A stretch of 64,000 nt of DNA. It comes from Aegilops tauschii subsp. strangulata. Its lineage: Eukaryota; Streptophyta; Magnoliopsida; Poales; Poaceae. The stretch is from NCBI RefSeq assembly GCF_002575655.3, contig NC_053035.3, forward strand, positions 503,780,601 through 503,844,600, written 5' to 3'. The translations under genes and the position numbers were made by a program. Below the pieces are notes generated by a model. The model made no database searches. It was not told the DNA's origin and saw only the letters and a program-made list of their open reading frames with translations. Positions 10,003-20,609 of this stretch are shown one piece after another (the first letter of the stretch is position 1; each line of letters starts with the position of its first letter).

Positions 10003-10740
10003 CACTACTAGAATTTTAGAGTTTGTCGAGTACCGGAAAAATTCGGTGAAAACCGTTTCGCACTTGGCAGAGACTCTGCAGAGTGCAGTTCTCGGCCTCG
10101 GGTACTCGGCCGGAAACCTGCCAGCAAAGACCACTTTGCCGAGGGCCGCCATTTGGGGACTTGGCAAAGTATTTGCCGAGCACTAAACACGGGACTCGGC
10201 ACAAAAAAGGTATCTGACGGGCCAGACGGAGACGGCGGCTGCCATGTGGCAGACCTCTTTGCCGCGAGCCAATTGTGCAGACTCGACGAATTCGGAAGCC
10301 CCGGAGCGAGACACGTGGCAGCCATATAGTGTCGAGATGCCTTATTCGCCGAGACCCCTCGAGTCTGTACCCGACAAATTTTTAGTCTTCACCGAGATTT
10401 TTATACTGACACTCGGCAAATTTGGACTATTCACCGAGATTCTTTCTCTGGTAGATGGAAAATCATCGCATTGTTCGCCGAGTACACAAGTAGATACTCG
10501 GCAAAGACTTGCACAGTTTGCCGAGTCTCTCCTCTGTTGCTGAGTTTCACCCTCGACAAAGCTATGTCAGTAGTAACACATGTTATAAATTTTATCGCGA
10601 TTTAAGGAACCAACTCGGCAATGACCAGAACGAGATACCAGGTCGCGCCACGTGGCTTTATTGCCGAGTGTTTCACTCGGTAAAAATGTTTAGCCGAGTA
10701 AGGAACTCAACAAAGCCTCTGGCAGGGGCTAATTTTTATA
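10003..10740. mobile_element. CACTA transposon terminus with TTTGCCGAG subterminal repeats
   Basis: The stretch starts CACTACTAGAA at 10003, preceded by TTA. It is followed by over a dozen direct and inverted copies of TTTGCCGAG / CTCGGCAAA up to about 10,690, the classic subterminal array of a CACTA element. No matching opposite end with the same subterminal motif is present, so this is an orphan or truncated end. The motif differs from both complete CACTA elements in the window. Confidence 0.75.
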
Positions 10741-11159
10741 TATTTTTTAGCCCTGCAACAAATCACATACAAATAGTATCCCACACATATACAACAACAA
10801 TATCACTTCTCAAATGACTCAACCATTGCCACATTATAGTCAAACACCATTGCACAACATACATAACAAAATGTGGTCTCAAATAGCACAAATACAACGT
10901 CTCAAGCACACAAACACAATGTTCTCAAGCATAGCAAGTAAAAAGCACAAGTGCATGCATAGAAAAGCACAAAGTTCATGAAGATAACTAGGAGTTCACA
11001 CGGTTTTGGGGTTTGGAACGGGAACATCGAAAGTAGCTATTGGGATTGCTTGCCCAACTCCAGGTTTAGCTACTGGCACATTGTTAGACCCAATTGACGG
11101 AATGACCTGTAAGCACATGAGTTAAATAAGTTCGAAGAGAACTCACCATGTCCAAGGCA

Positions 11160-11345
11160 GGATCATTTGTAAGGTGGGTTGGTGATACCAGCATAGTTTT
11201 GTCGCTCATGGCATAAAGATGTGCAACCATCTCTTTCAACGTTTGCAATTTCTAGTTTTCTTTCTTGATGATAGACCGATCTTCGGCCCGCGATCTCTGC
11301 TGCTCCTCCCACGGTCCATGTTTTGCATCCAGACGAGCCTACAAC
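11160..11345 (-). pseudogene. Decayed CACTA-type gene, 3' end
   Basis: About 60 codons read on the minus strand with coding-like, charged composition (EEQQRSRAEDRS, then LKEMVAHLYAMSDK), interrupted by one TAG. The position just inside a CACTA end and the coiled-coil style resemble the C-terminus of the second protein of CACTA elements. The link to that family is inference from composition and context. Confidence 0.4.
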
Positions 11346-11432
11346 ATGCCAACGCATTGTCACCAGTGTTGCAAGGCAAACATGCATGACCATTGTATTG
11401 ACAATTGAAGAACTGACCTGAATTGACTCATA

Positions 11433-11689
11433 CCCCCTCCGGTCCTTTTTAATCTGCATATAAATTTTGTTTGAAGTCAAAGTATGTCTAGTTTGACCAA
11501 ATTTATAGAATAAAGTATCAACATTGACAATGTCAAATCAATATTGTTAGATTCGTTATTAAATATAATTTCATAGTATATATATTCAGTATTGTAGATG
11601 TTGATGTTTTTTAATATAAATTTGATCAAACTTTGCAATGTTTGACTTCATATAAATCTAATACGCGAAGTAAAAAGGACCGAAGGGAG
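11433..11689. mobile_element. Stowaway-type MITE, 257 bp
   Basis: The ends are CCCCCTCCGGTCC and GGACCGAAGGGAG, imperfect inverted repeats of the Stowaway (Tc1/mariner) type. The element is flanked by TA (11431-11432) and TA (11690-11691). It is AT-rich inside with no coding capacity. It sits inside the decayed CACTA region and is therefore younger. Confidence 0.88.
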
Positions 11690-11691
11690 TA

Positions 11692-12375
11692 CATGACCTC
11701 AGAATGCACAGGGCATGCCTCTATGCTAGGACTTGAGCTCGTACTCATAGCTAGCCCTCGCCGCATTGATTCTGGGAAGGTTGGAGGTCTGGACTAAATC
11801 AACGTGAACCCCCATCCGCCCATTCGTCCTACCCCCATCCACAAGGCTTGTTCTACCTACAAATGATAGCTATCAACCATGCAATCTTATATTTATTCTG
11901 TCTTTTTTGTAGCAAGTGCTTCTTCAATGTTGAAGGTGAAGAAGCGATATCAAGTAGTACCAAGCATTGCCGACGGTGGGGACGTAGAGCACTCGTCCTC
12001 GGCTGGTTTTGTACCCTTCGCCACAGAAAACCACAGTAAGCCCCCTCCGGACGAGGAGTCGGAGGATTCCTTCGCCGGATTTCCTCGCTACCGATCCTGA
12101 GGATGAGGCAGAGGAGATGGATGGTCGGGATGACTAGGGATCTGGCACCACTACGACAGCCGGGAGGAAGCGCTTAGTCTATTGTCCCTCAAAGGGACCG
12201 AAGGAACCCACGCCAAACGGGCGCTCGTTGGAATGTCGTCTTTTGTTCTGTTTTCACAGGAAACGCCTCTTGTTGATTTCGTCTTCCTTCATTTTTCTTC
12301 CCTTCCATTTTCACACGCGATTTCTTCCCTTTTTAGCCCATTTCCTGTGAAAAAACATCGAAAAGAGATTTGTGG
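11692..12375. other. Unassigned stretch between CACTA sequences
   Basis: Short open frames occur at 11848-12100 (reading KPPPDEESEDSF) and 12182-12505, but none has a domain or splice structure. The region may belong to the element whose end is at 10003. No function is proposed. Confidence 0.35.
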
Positions 12376-12692
12376 AATCACTATTAGGGAAAACTCTATC
12401 AATAGCGCGGGTATTTTGCTTATCAGTAGCGGGGAAGGGCGCGCTACTGATAAGGCGCTACAGCTATTCCTTAGCAGTAGCGTGTGCTACACGCGCTGCT
12501 GCTAAGACATATAGCACCAGCGCTACTGCTAATATAGCTAGTAGTAACGTGTTTACTCTCCATCGCTACTAGTATTCTTTTTCTTATTTTTTTTTAATTT
12601 TTAGTGTATTTATATGCTGTTATACAAATTTTGGTACAATACCAATTATAAGGCTGTTATATCAATATGTCCATAACAGTGCGTCAAATGAA

Positions 12693-12826
12693 GGTGGATT
12701 AGGTTTAAGTGGAGGGAACATGTGGTGCATGTCAAAAGTATACTACTAATCCAAACTTGATCTAGTTTGGACTAGTAGTACTTTCGATGTGCACCACATG
12801 TTGCCTCCACTTGAATCTAGTCCACC
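12693..12826. repeat. 134-bp foldback within the CACTA element
   Basis: GGTGGATTAG at the left pairs with CTAGTCCACC at the right, and the arms continue nearly to the centre through ACATGTGGTGCA and TGCACCACATGT-type words. The transcript would form a long imperfect hairpin. It may be a small MITE or a hairpin RNA source. Confidence 0.7.
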
Positions 12827-13060
12827 AACACAAGCTATTTAATCATCATCATAGTCATTACCACCAACAGTAGCTATTTAATCATCATCATAGTCATTAC
12901 CACCAACACTACACATCATCATCTTCAAACTCATTCTAGCTAGCTAATCACCACCAAACACTAGCTGCGGTAGCTATCTAATCACCACCAACACTAGCTA
13001 ATAATAATCATCATAGTCATTACCACCAACACTAGCTATTTAATCATCATAACTCATTTC
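12827..13060. repeat. Short tandem repeat with TCATCATCATAGTCATTACC motif
   Basis: Units of about 48 bp containing ACCAACACTAGCTA and an ATCATCAT run recur four to five times with indels. It lies just 3' of the minus-strand gene in the CACTA element. Confidence 0.6.
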
Positions 13061-13071
13061 TAGCTAGCTAA

Positions 13072-14296
13072 TCACTCCTGCTGCTCTCTCTCAGGTAAAA
13101 TAACATAAAACATGTGTAGCACTCCTGCTTCATCAAGTTGGAGCATGCAGATGAACATGTCTCCTAATCGTGGGCTGCGCTTCTGACTGCTGCCCCCTAG
13201 TACTTCTCTGCGGTCGTTCACAATTTTGCTCCAGTCTTTCACTATTAAGCATTCCTCGCTATTAGAAATCATGTATGCACTAAAGTGCATTGTAGGATAT
13301 CTTGGCCGTAAGCTAACAATTCTCATGGGACCTTTAGTCTCGATCCAATGAGGCACAACATTCATCGGGAGTCCCTGTTGACGAACATCGTATAGTAACA
13401 TACTTAGCAATGAAGTTTAGCTTAAAAAATAATGTATGCAAAAGATGCACTGAGGACAAATAGTAAAAATCTCACCATCTTTCCTAAATAGATGTTACCA
13501 TAGTTTAGTACGAACACTATTGGTCGCACGTTTTGGGTACTAAGATTTTTAAGTCTAGAAAAATAATTTTTCTTGACAGTATGAAGATTCTCAAGCCATG
13601 AAACATAATGACCTATCTCCTCGCAGTTTAGTTCAGCCCCGGGACAGTGGACGGTCATGTCTACCAAGCGCCAGACATGTTTGCTTGAATGAAAATAAGT
13701 TGTCAATAGAAATTATGTGTCAACTATTTTTGAATAAACAATATCAAAGACATAAATATGGTTGAGAAACTCACATGATGGTATAACTGGAGTGGCTGCA
13801 CGTCGACCCGGATGTCTCTATTACCTTCAATATCATCTTCGGGACGAATATCAAAGGTGATAAACATATCAGGCTCAAATGCATAAGCGTTGCATAGTGC
13901 TTGCCAAGTTTTGCATTTAAAATAGGTGTAGGTGTCTGCGTTGTATAATTTTGCGTGGAAAGTATAACCATGCTCGGTCTTCAAGTTAACTCTCTTTACC
14001 TCCGTAGTAGTTTGCATAGGACTGAAACCTATCTTATCCAAGACAAGAACTCTTGCATGGCAGGGGATACGCTAGTAGAATAGTTTTAAAAAAAATTATA
14101 AGTTGAAGCAAATGAAGCAGATGTCATGCTTAATTACGAAAAAAGACTTGTCGTTGTGACTTACTGTATCCACTTCGAAGTTCTCGTCCAGCTTGATGCT
14201 GAAGCGCCTACCATCATCTAGGAAGATTCTGTCGCACAGGCCGCGCTCGTCTTCGCAGTATTCGCAAATACCGAAATCCTTTTCGTCGTCAGACAT
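13072..14296 (-). CDS. CACTA-borne gene, possible B3-like DNA-binding protein, four exons
   Basis: Exons read on the minus strand are 14296-14165, 14071-13775, about 13706-13476 and 13374-13072, about 320 residues. Donors GTAAGT, GTGAGT and GTGAGA and the acceptors of exons 2 and 4 are clean and in phase 0. No in-frame AG precedes exon 3, so that acceptor is unclear or lost. The N-terminus has a CEYCEDERGLC cysteine pair pattern. Exon 2 (KTWQALCNAYAFEPDMFITF) and exon 4 (RSPRLGDMFICML) resemble the end of plant B3 folds, where a Trp/Lys segment leads to 'xGDxxxF'. Two B3-like modules are therefore suggested; this is fold-pattern inference. It may be a captured host gene or a protein serving the element. 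Confidence 0.5.
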
Positions 14297-14789
14297 TTCC
14301 TATGTTCATAGTTGAAACATTAATTGAAAATCGATCAAAGGCAACTACCAGGATACTCAACACACAGATCCAGGGCACTCGTTATTTTCTACATATTCTG
14401 GCACAAGTCATGCCAAAATTCACGGAAAAATCCGGCATGACCTTTGCTAAAATAGGACATATCGAGCGCCTGAAATTTGCCGGAACGGAAATGAATCAAC
14501 ACTCCGGCAAAACATAGGCCACTCGGAGGTGTAGCCTGCAAACATGACCGGCCACTTGGGTAAGCACATATCCTATTTGAGCAACACAAGATATACATTT
14601 CAAAATATCTTATAGGACTCATATTGACATGAGCATTCAATAAGCAAAACCAAATCGTAAAATAAATAAGTATTCAAATTAGCATGCATTCAATAAGCAA
14701 AAGTAAATCATCTCATGCGTCCGTACATCGTCGAATATTATCACTAATACATCCCGAATAGTATCATACATATAACATCACTAATACAA

Positions 14790-15191
14790 CTAAAACCCTA
14801 GCGCACGACGGGTATCGGCACGGGCGGTGGACACCCACGGAGAAGGAACCATCACAGGATCATAGCTCCAGTGAGATCCCTGGAGAACCTGCCAGGTATT
14901 GGAGAACCTGTGCTCCAACGCAAACAAGTAGCGACGAACGTGCGCGCCCTCCTCACTGACACGGTGACGCACCACCTCCGCGGGGTCCTTGAGCCTCTGG
15001 ACCGTCACTGGCCCACGCGACCGCCACCAAAGAAGGTTCGGGTCAACGACGGGCTGACTCCTCACCAACCTGCGCCCCCCGGTAGGTAGCGCCTCCCAGT
15101 ACCACCCCGACGGAGCCCAGTCCCGGACATGGCCCATATGGTGACGCAGGTGTCCTCCGCCGACTCGACGACGAGGATGCGGGATAGGCAT
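14790..15191 (-). CDS. 133-residue open frame in the CACTA element, function unknown
   Basis: An uninterrupted frame on the minus strand starts MPIPHPRRR and ends RADTRRALGF. It is Trp- and Arg-rich with motifs such as SGWYWEALPTGGRR and LLWWRSRGP. No membrane segment or known domain is visible. Composition looks protein-like, and it lies upstream of and in the same direction as the B3-like gene, so it could be an upstream exon or a separate gene. I do not recognise it. Confidence 0.4.
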   Translation of the reverse strand: MPIPHPRRRVGGGHLRHHMGHVRDWAPSGWYWEALPTGGRRLVRSQPVVDPNLLWWRSRGPVTVQRLKDPAEVVRHRVSEEGAHVRRYLFALEHRFSNTWQVLQGSHWSYDPVMVPSPWVSTARADTRRALGF

Positions 15192-15415
15192 CGTCGACGT
15201 CGATGCGGGAATAATTGCTTTAACTAAAAAAGTAAACTAGTTCTATTAATTTTCGTACTAAAAATAAAATAGTTGTATTAACTCAACTAGTTCAATTAAG
15301 CACTTACTATAAATAAAAATAAACTAGTTTTTACTAAAAATAAACTAGTTCGACTAGTTATATTAATTTTCTTACTAATTCTATAAAACACTTACTAAAA
15401 AACAGTAAAAAAAAC

Positions 15416-15680
15416 TAGTTAGATGAACTCTAAAATTTAACCCTAACTAATTTGATGAACTCTAAAATTTAATGAACCCTAACTAATTTGATGAACTCTA
15501 AAATTTAACCCTAACTAATTTGATGAACTCTAAAGTTTAATGAACCCTAACTAATTTGATGAACTCTAAAATTTAACCCTAACTAATTCGATGAACTCTA
15601 AAACTAATTCTATTTAACAACTACTGCCATAATTAGCATCTAATTTGATGAACCCTAACTAAGTAGATGAACTCTGAAAT
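15416..15680. repeat. 32-38-bp tandem repeat with AACCCTAACTAATTTGATGA
   Basis: Six to seven units alternate between 'aactctaaaatttaaccct' and a longer form with 'aatgaaccct'. The embedded AACCCTAAC words resemble plant telobox sequence by chance of the repeat. It is internal to the CACTA element. Confidence 0.75.
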
Positions 15681-15739
15681 TTAACCCTAAGAACCCTAGC
15701 TAGGCAAAGGTAGGGGAGGAGGAGGAGGAGGGCGTGCTC

Positions 15740-15960
15740 ACCTCGGGCGCCGGCGGAGTTAGGGAGAGGGGCACGCGGCGTCGAGGTCGGGGACGGGGTT
15801 GGGGTCGGGGCGGCGGGCACACGGCGGAGGGCGGCGATGTAGGGGGGCGTCGAGGTCGGGGTCGGGGGCGCCGTCGAGGTCGGGGTCGGGGGCGCCGTCG
15901 AGGTCGGGGTCGGGGTCGGGGGCGGCGTCGAGGGTGTGCGGAGAGCGACGGGTCGCGCGC
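15740..15960. repeat. G-rich minisatellite, GGTCGGGGTCGGGG type
   Basis: Repeats of CGTCGAGGTCGGGGTCGGGG make the plus strand strongly G-rich with many runs of four G, able to form quadruplexes. Open frames of Arg/Gly repeats across it are artefacts of the array. Confidence 0.7.
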
Positions 15961-16281
15961 GGCGGCCGACGGCGATGCAGGGCGGGGACAGCGGAGGAGT
16001 AGGGATTTGGGGGAAGTGGCCGTGGGGGAAGAACGAACCGCGCGGTTAAGTCAAAAGTAGCAGTAGCGTTGTTTTTGTAAGCTCGCTACTACTATGTGTA
16101 GCCTATCGGCTCGGCAGTGTGAATTTTAGTAGTAGCGCTTTTATGGCTAGACACGCTATTGCTATATATGTATCTGTAGCGTGGTTTTCGCCAACGCGCT
16201 ACTGGTAGTTAGCAGTAGCGTGCTTTTTTAACAAGCGCTACTGCTAAAGTTCTGTGTATAAGGTTTTCCCTAGTAGTGAAT

Positions 16282-16621
16282 CATTTACGTTCATTAGTCA
16301 TTAGTAGCAACATCGAAGTGAATATATCTTTAAATGAAATATCTCGGTTTAAACAAAGGTGAAATGAGTGTAAAAATATCACTTATCAATGGCACATGAC
16401 ACTATCAGGTTCATGGTCGATTTCGTACACCCCGACCGTGTGCACAAAGTTGTAGCTATCAGAGTTTTGCTTTGAGATCCCACACAGAAGAATATAATTA
16501 ATGCTATGCACTATATTAATGAGTAAAACACATGCAAAAATTAAATTTGGTCATATTTTTCTACCTCTAACAATTGGATGCATGTACGTCCATTGTGAAT
16601 TGGCACCTTGCAATAGCCACA
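16282..16621. other. 3' flank of the FAR1-type pseudogene
   Basis: The 340 bases between the CACTA right end and the stop codon of the FAR1-like gene contain no gene. They may be its 3' UTR and downstream sequence. Confidence 0.35.
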
Positions 16622-18624
16622 TTAACCATATGATCTTGTCTTCTTCATCTTCGTCTGTAGCCTTTTCTTCGGTGCACCTCGACCTGGCACATGCACATGA
16701 TCTAGAACCGTATCAAAACCTTCACCGTCAAGGTTCGCCGATTGCGGCATCAACTGGCCAAACCTAATGTTGTTACTCTGATCATTACTTGATTCCTTGT
16801 TGTCAGCTTGTTCCATAGTTGATTCCTTACTATCATCTTGTGAATCTAAAACCATCTTTAGACGTTGCAATGCCTCATCAGAGTCGCATGCCTTAAAACA
16901 TGTTGCGTGACTAAATTTCGCAACTGACGGTACCTCTGCAGGCTTGCCGAATAGTCATACATCTTGCTCTTTTTGGTCGGCGCGTATGCAGATTTTGCAC
17001 TCATTGTCCACCTAGTGGGAACACAACACCTAGGCAGTCTTTCTTCTTGTAAAATTCATAATATATAAAATATGTGGGAACATGGTGTGCCTGCGCATTC
17101 CACCTTACGGCAAGAACAACAGATCCAGTGCAAAATACCTTCCTGCTCCTCACTGGGCACTTCGAACTTTTCATCCATTCTTTCCTTCTTAGACACAACA
17201 TAGGTGGTAACTTCTGATGCATCTAGAACCTCTCGATCACACATTTGCTGACAACATTTATGCTCCATAAGACCAAGTTAAACACAATAGGAGTGAAAAC
17301 TTTTGCAACGTGTTGAAGCATTTTCCTTTATAAATGGAACAGACTACAAGGCCTTGTTTTGTAGGCCTCGTTGTCTTGGGGAGCCTCTTTCAAGAGTCGC
17401 GTCGCAAGGCAATGCTCATAGTGCTCTAGCATTTGAAACAACGTCATCTTACCCTCAAGATGTGTATGTAGCACAGAGTTCAAGCTCTCACTCCGTTGAT
17501 TACTGATCAATCCTAGAAAAGAACGCTCCTCAATATATGGAGCACACCACAACTTTATCATCTGATACATCTGATGCAGCCAAGACTCCTCACCGGTTAC
17601 TTTATTCCGCTGTAATAATTGTATCCATTTTCTCTCATGCTCTTCAATGGAAGATGAATCATAGGAAAGATCTGAATTCCTCCTTTACCTCGTCATAATG
17701 CAGATGACGTACAGTGTTCTACTGAATGTGCCATATATACAACATGTCCACCCTGATCGATGTCTGCATTACCTGGTCCCCGTCCGTGATCACAGATATC
17801 GAATGCTTCTGTCCCATTGCATCAGAAAAGGTCTGCAACATCCACTCGTATGTCTGGCTTGTTTCATGAGAAATGATACCACATCCAAAAATAATAGTGT
17901 TGCGGTGGTGATTCAACCCGACAAATGGCACAAATGGCGGATCGTACTTATTGGTTCTGTATGTGCTATAAAAAATAATAAAGTCTCTGAAAGCCTCGTA
18001 GTCAAGTCGGGATTGACTATCAGACCAAAACAGTCCCTTCAGATGGCCAAGTTCATCAACCAAGTACTTTAAGAAAAAAATCTAGATCTCGCTGTCGCCG
18101 CGCCATCATGTGACTGGTCACGGGTTGAGCATCACCGGCAGCGATTGATTCCTGCTTACTAGCATGGCAGAAATTGTAAATGACCCTCCTCGTGCATCCA
18201 ACCTGGTCATTTAATATGGTGTTTGCGGATCCCAGATTTTTCCATGTCTACAATGTCCGCTTTCTGCTCATCGCTAATTCGTCTGTTTGAATGCAAAATA
18301 CATGAAAAATCCCGTGGGGCTAGAGGATGGTTGTGTTCATCGCTTAAATCCTTCACAAACCACCGACCTGCTTCCTCATATTTTGCAATGACCAATTTAG
18401 ATTTACACCCAACACGAGTTATACTTTGTGGCCTCCTTTTTCTATCTTCCATCTTCCTCTTCATGTGCTTCTCTTCACAAACCCCTTCACGACTACACGT
18501 AACTTTCCTTCAAATGATATGATTGTTGGATCCATCCCACTCAACATAGCTTCTCCTCACTATGAAACATCCTATTTGCATTATTATAGTACTCTAACAT
18601 ACACTCATCACTTACATCCGTCAT
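16622..18624 (-). pseudogene. FAR1/FHY3-related (MULE-derived) gene, copy A, broken
   Basis: Read on the minus strand the domains come in family order. An N-terminal exon starts with ATG at 18624 (MTDVSDECMLEYYNNANR). The FAR1 DNA-binding zinc domain lies at about 18500-18190 (VGCKSKLVIAKYEEAGRW, DEHNHPL). The MULE transposase core is at 18063-17719 (STYRTNKYDPPF, then ITDGD), with a middle region at 17570-17328. A SWIM zinc finger is at about 17145-17060 (CSCRKVECAGTPCSH), and a Ser/Asp-rich tail ends at 16622. The first acidic residue of the core is lost: FYSTY where the family has FDTTY. Frames shift between segments near 18070 and 17600, so no full protein is made. Intact relatives are light-signalling transcription factors or Mutator-like transposases. 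Confidence 0.85.
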
Positions 18625-19636
18625 GTCTTCCTACATGTGAGGCCAACCAATCATCAACGTTTATCCATGTTGCAGATGAACAATAGCTAACGGGCAAAAA
18701 CAAATGCATTCAAAATCCAGTACGAAATCTTGTGTGGAATATTAAAATTTTCTCATTGTACATGTGAGACCAACCAATCATCAATGTCGATAAATTATTG
18801 AACTAAACGTCGATGATGAAAAAACCTAAATTATATTGCATGATAAACTAAACTAAGTAGGAAGTGGAGGCTACGAATCCTGATTCATTCTTTAAGATGG
18901 CAGGCGGGAAGAGATGGGATAGGCTGGCGTAGAGTTCCTCCAGATTATAGCGCCACCCCCGTCGCCGCCGATTCAGCCGGCGCAATGTGGTGCCTTATTC
19001 TTCTTGTTGTTGTCGAGCACTCGAGGACAGTGAAGGGGAGGAGGACGTGGAAAAGGACGGTGAATTGATTCCTCTCGTCGGGCGCGTTGGGGACAGTGAA
19101 GGGGACGAGGACGATGACTTGACCTCGATCTAGATCGATTAGACGTGGTTCTGGTCGTTGAGGTGATCGGTTCAAAAAGAAATATTTCATCCTGGACCAT
19201 TATGCCCTTCTCGGATTAAACAAATTAAATTTAATAATTTTTAATCCCCAACAAATCAGACGGCTAATAAAAACCAGAGGGGTCGGTACTGGATAGTACT
19301 CCGACTACTACGCCAATCACCGTAAAAGAGCTCAAAGTATATAAGAAATGAGGATGGAATTGCATAGCCAGCGGTGTTTGGAATTTGTCCCTCAGACTTA
19401 CTTCTTCACACTATGCTTGCACTAGATGATGTCTAGACTGAAAGTTACATTTTGTTTGTTTCACTGATCCCTAACCACGTTTGCAGTATAACCGTATTCC
19501 AAACATGTTCTAACTCACGCATTGTTGGAATGACATCATGGAATACAGTCACACAAAAAGGAGCATGACAATAGTACACAGAGCACACAAGAGACTATTT
19601 GTTAAAATAACAATGCACAATAGGGGAAAAAGAATT
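18625..19636 (-). promoter_or_regulatory. Presumed 5' UTR and promoter of the FAR1-type gene, triplicated
   Basis: Upstream of the ATG at 18624 the sequence is shared with the copies at 22.86-23.9 kb and 38.84-39.87 kb. It contains a CT-rich stretch and an 81-codon open frame on the minus strand (19190-18945) that is open in all three copies but overlaps a second, equally open frame. I read it as 5' untranslated sequence and not a gene. Confidence 0.4.
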
Positions 19637-20067
19637 TAGGCCCCGTTCGGACCGAAGGTATCCAAAACAAAGTATTAAAAAACTCCGTGGGAATGGAGGA
19701 TGACTACAGGCGTGAAACAGAGGAGCCAGAAAACAAAAGAAAGTTTTAAGTGAGGTGTTCGGAGGAGTAGCAATCCACCAAGGGAAAGAAAAGTTTGCAG
19801 GAGTACCAAGTAGTACTTTCTAAAAATTTTATTTGGCTACACATTGTTCTCTCTCTCTCAGCCCATCCATACATTTGCTTTATAAATCCGTTGCATGGCC
19901 CATCACCTCGGGCTTCAGATCCTCTGGAATCTGTAAGAATAGGGAGACTTTCCTACGTTTCACTATTCACAATTCCTTTGATCCGAACACATCAAATATG
20001 AAAAACCCTGTGGAATTCCTACCTTCAAAGTTTACTTTAAATTTCCGGTGCGCCGAACAGAGCCTTA
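19637..20067. mobile_element. 431-bp MITE with TAGGCCCCGTTCGG ends (copy 1)
   Basis: The left end TAGGCCCCGTTCGG and the right end CCGAACAGAGCCTTA form an imperfect inverted repeat of the kind seen in hAT-like grass MITEs. The same element is at the same place in the other two units, so it was inserted before the segment was duplicated. No coding capacity. Confidence 0.65.
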
Positions 20068-20243
20068 CATTCAAGATGACCCCAAGGGACCATAAATCTG
20101 CTCATAAGTACTGGAGCCATACATAATGGTGTTCCTGGATGAGAGAAACATGCTTAATGAACCGGTCCAAATGGATGACTGGCAAAGGCTTCTCATAGGC
20201 CATTAGCAAATACTTGGAAAACAACCACATAAATATCATCTTA

Positions 20244-20495
20244 GACTACTCATAGTGGGAGTAACATAGGTAGTAACATCACACATATCTAGATAGAATA
20301 GATGATGTGGCAAGCAATAAATGAAGAAAGAGAGGAAAGTGGTAACATAGTAGTATGAGTAACATCACACATATCAGGACAAGATGTGTCTATAGCTTAA
20401 TAAATGAAGTGTTGCATGTTACCACACACATGCATCTCTCTTTTCATTTGTTTGCCACATTCTCTATTTTATCTAGATAAGTGTGATGTCACTAG
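20244..20495. mobile_element. Tourist-type MITE, right end deleted
   Basis: It starts GACTACTCATAGTGGG after TTA (20241-20243) and matches the complete copy at 24,500-25,068. The right terminal repeat is missing: sequence passes from inside the MITE directly into the next duplication unit at about 20,497. This marks a deletion breakpoint. Confidence 0.75.
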
Positions 20496-20609
20496 CTATG
20501 GAGAAAAACGCAAAGAAATGAACAGTGATTGGCTACATGCATGCTCTGCCCTACTCGCGAGCTGCATGCGGGGTCAATTTCATCGTAGCTTGTATTATCC
20601 CCTGGCGAT

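Larger units (their letters stand above)
12379..16278. mobile_element. Complete 3.9-kb CACTA element, non-autonomous
   Basis: The left end is CACTATTAGGGAAAAC and the right end read inward is CACTACTAGGGAAAAC, a 16-bp inverted repeat with one mismatch. AAT flanks both sides (12376-12378 and 16279-16281), the 3-bp duplication expected for CACTA. Subterminal motifs of the AGCAGTAGCGC type fill 12,410-12,560 and 16,050-16,260 in both orientations. No transposase is present. Instead it carries a multi-exon gene (13,072-14,296, minus) and an open frame (14,790-15,191, minus), plus two internal tandem arrays. It should need a transposase supplied from elsewhere. Confidence 0.92.
18133..20497. repeat. 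Tandem segmental duplication, unit A (partial)
   Basis: This stretch (FAR1 5' part, upstream region, 431-bp MITE) is repeated at 22,337-24,496 and 38,320-40,480 with roughly 95 percent identity by eye. Unit A is the only one with the rest of the FAR1 gene attached. It lacks the last 0.7 kb of the unit, having jumped from inside a Tourist MITE straight to the next unit. Confidence 0.85.

Noticed and set aside
15416..15680. Interstitial telomere sequence
   Set aside because: AACCCTAAC occurs only as part of a 32-38-bp tandem unit and not as a run of the 7-bp plant telomere repeat.
15734..16060. Arg/Gly-rich 108-codon frame
   Set aside because: It is the translation of the G-rich minisatellite in the CACTA element.
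18945..19200. 81-codon minus-strand frame open in all three duplicated copies
   Set aside because: A second overlapping frame is open as well, and the copies are too similar for this to show selection. It lies in the presumed 5' UTR of the FAR1-type gene.
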